NCBI GenBank assembly: GCA_025462785.1
Contig: JAOAPG010000172.1
Coordinates: 1-5,931, forward strand
Source: Acidobacteriaceae bacterium
GTDB lineage: Bacteria; Acidobacteriota; Terriglobia; Terriglobales; Acidobacteriaceae
DNA length: 5,931 bases
Direction: 5' to 3'
The translations under genes and the position numbers were made by a program. Below the pieces are notes generated by a model. The model did not search any database, was not told the DNA's origin, and was given only the letters and a program-made list of their open reading frames with translations. How positions within the stretch are numbered: the stretch's first letter is position 1; each line of letters starts with the position of its first letter. Shown here piece by piece: positions 5,212 to 5,931 of the stretch.

Positions 5212-5931
5212 TTACAGAATCTTTTTCCCGAACGCTGAGGCTGTCAGTTCTACGGCCAGCTGTGCCGTCCGGTTGTGTTCGTCGATTACTGGATTTACTT
5301 CTACTATTTCGAAGCTCAACATGCGGCCGTGGTCGGCTATGATTTCCATTGCGAGGTGCGCTTCACGATAGGTTGCTCCGCCGCGGACGGGTGTTCCTAC
5401 TCCGGGTGCGTCTTCGGGATCGACCCAGTCCATGTCGAGCGATACGTGATAGCCGGCTGTGCCGCGTCCTGCCATTCGCAAGGCTTCTTCCATTACTGTT
5501 CTCATTCCGCGTTCGTCGATGTCGCGCATGGTGAAGACGCCTATTCCGGCGCGGCGGACATTTTCTTTTTCCACGGCATCAATGTCGCGCACGCCGACCA
5601 GTACGCAATTTTCCGGGTTCACCTTGGGAGAGAAATCAAAAATATCCGATAGCTCAGCAGGACCTAGCCCCATGGTCGCTGCAAGAGGCATGCCGTGCAC
5701 ATTGCCGCTCGGCGAGCTATCGGGAGTGTTGATGTCGGTGTGAGCGTCGATCCATATCAAGCCGATTCTCTGATTTTGGCGGCGATGGAATTCGGCAACT
5801 CCGGCGACGGTACCAGCGGCTACAGAATGATCTCCGCCCAGCACCATGGGAACTTTGTTGGCTTCGAGGGTTTCGAGAACCAGTTCAGCATGTTTAGTGC
5901 AGGTCGCTGTAATTTCTTTTAGATACTTGGC
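5212..5931 (-). CDS. rocF: Arginase, C-terminal 239 residues (start lies outside the window)
   Basis: Arginase hydrolyses L-arginine to L-ornithine and urea with a two-manganese centre in the cytoplasm. The frame is open from the right edge to the TAA at 5214-5212. Within the visible part the family motifs come in the right order: GGDHS (about residues 32-36, metal-binding His35), DAHTDIN (Asp62, His64 and Asp66), GNVHGMP (substrate-side His79), SLDMDWVDPEDAPGVGTP (Asp156 and Asp158), and SFEIVEVNP (Glu208). All metal ligands are present, and the GVGTPVRGG and EHNRTAQLAVEL stretches favour arginase over agmatinase. Whole arginases are about 300 residues, so roughly 60 are missing at the N-terminus. 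An internal ATG at 5847 lies inside the conserved core and is not the start. It points toward vapC with a 41-base gap. Operon partners, if any, lie to the right. Confidence 0.94.
   Translation of the reverse strand, partial: AKYLKEITATCTKHAELVLETLEANKVPMVLGGDHSVAAGTVAGVAEFHRRQNQRIGLIWIDAHTDINTPDSSPSGNVHGMPLAATMGLGPAELSDIFDFSPKVNPENCVLVGVRDIDAVEKENVRRAGIGVFTMRDIDERGMRTVMEEALRMAGRGTAGYHVSLDMDWVDPEDAPGVGTPVRGGATYREAHLAMEIIADHGRMLSFEIVEVNPVIDEHNRTAQLAVELTASAFGKKIL

Noticed and set aside
5275..5922. Plus-strand open frames opposite arginase, including a 125-residue one
   Set aside because: Arginase motifs on the minus strand are complete and in order; the plus-strand frames are shadows with no homology that I recognise.

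Overview
The window reads as a piece of a moderately GC-rich bacterial chromosome, most likely from an acidobacterium of the Koribacter/Terriglobia kind. This is inferred from the mix of genes (an ECF42-like sigma factor, a GvpL/GvpF protein, a fused AroD-AroE enzyme, a duplicated-fold secreted protein) and from the GC-rich palindromic repeats between genes. No rRNA or other definitive marker is present, so the assignment is tentative. I see no rRNA, tRNA, CRISPR array, transposase or phage gene.

Layout. Positions 1-347 (+) hold the C-terminal end of an ECF sigma factor that starts outside the window. Positions 348-518 lie between convergent genes and carry three GC-rich hairpin units that look like one dispersed repeat family. 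Positions 519-1271 (-) encode a GvpL/GvpF-type gas vesicle protein broken by one in-frame TAA at 720-722; the remaining C-terminal third, including the family's closing GPWPPY motif, continues in the same frame. Positions 1272-1583 contain no convincing gene. Positions 1584-3161 (-) encode a bifunctional 3-dehydroquinate dehydratase/shikimate dehydrogenase. A 219-base divergent promoter region with nested inverted repeats separates it from a secreted protein of unknown function at 3381-4379 (+), which ends in a textbook intrinsic terminator. Positions 4551-5170 (+) are a vapBC-type toxin-antitoxin operon with overlapping genes and an unusually regular three-half-site operator that runs into the antitoxin start codon. 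Positions 5212-5931 (-) are most of an arginase gene that runs off the right edge.

The genes do not form one pathway. AroDE supplies two steps of chorismate synthesis and arginase breaks down arginine; these look like ordinary chromosomal metabolism. The toxin-antitoxin pair is a self-contained accessory module placed between the secreted-protein terminator and arginase. I do not see a clearly new multi-gene system. The observations most worth following are the single-codon interruption of gvpL/F, the 12-base-spaced operator and possible leaderless start of vapB, the internal duplication in the secreted protein, and the palindromic repeats.
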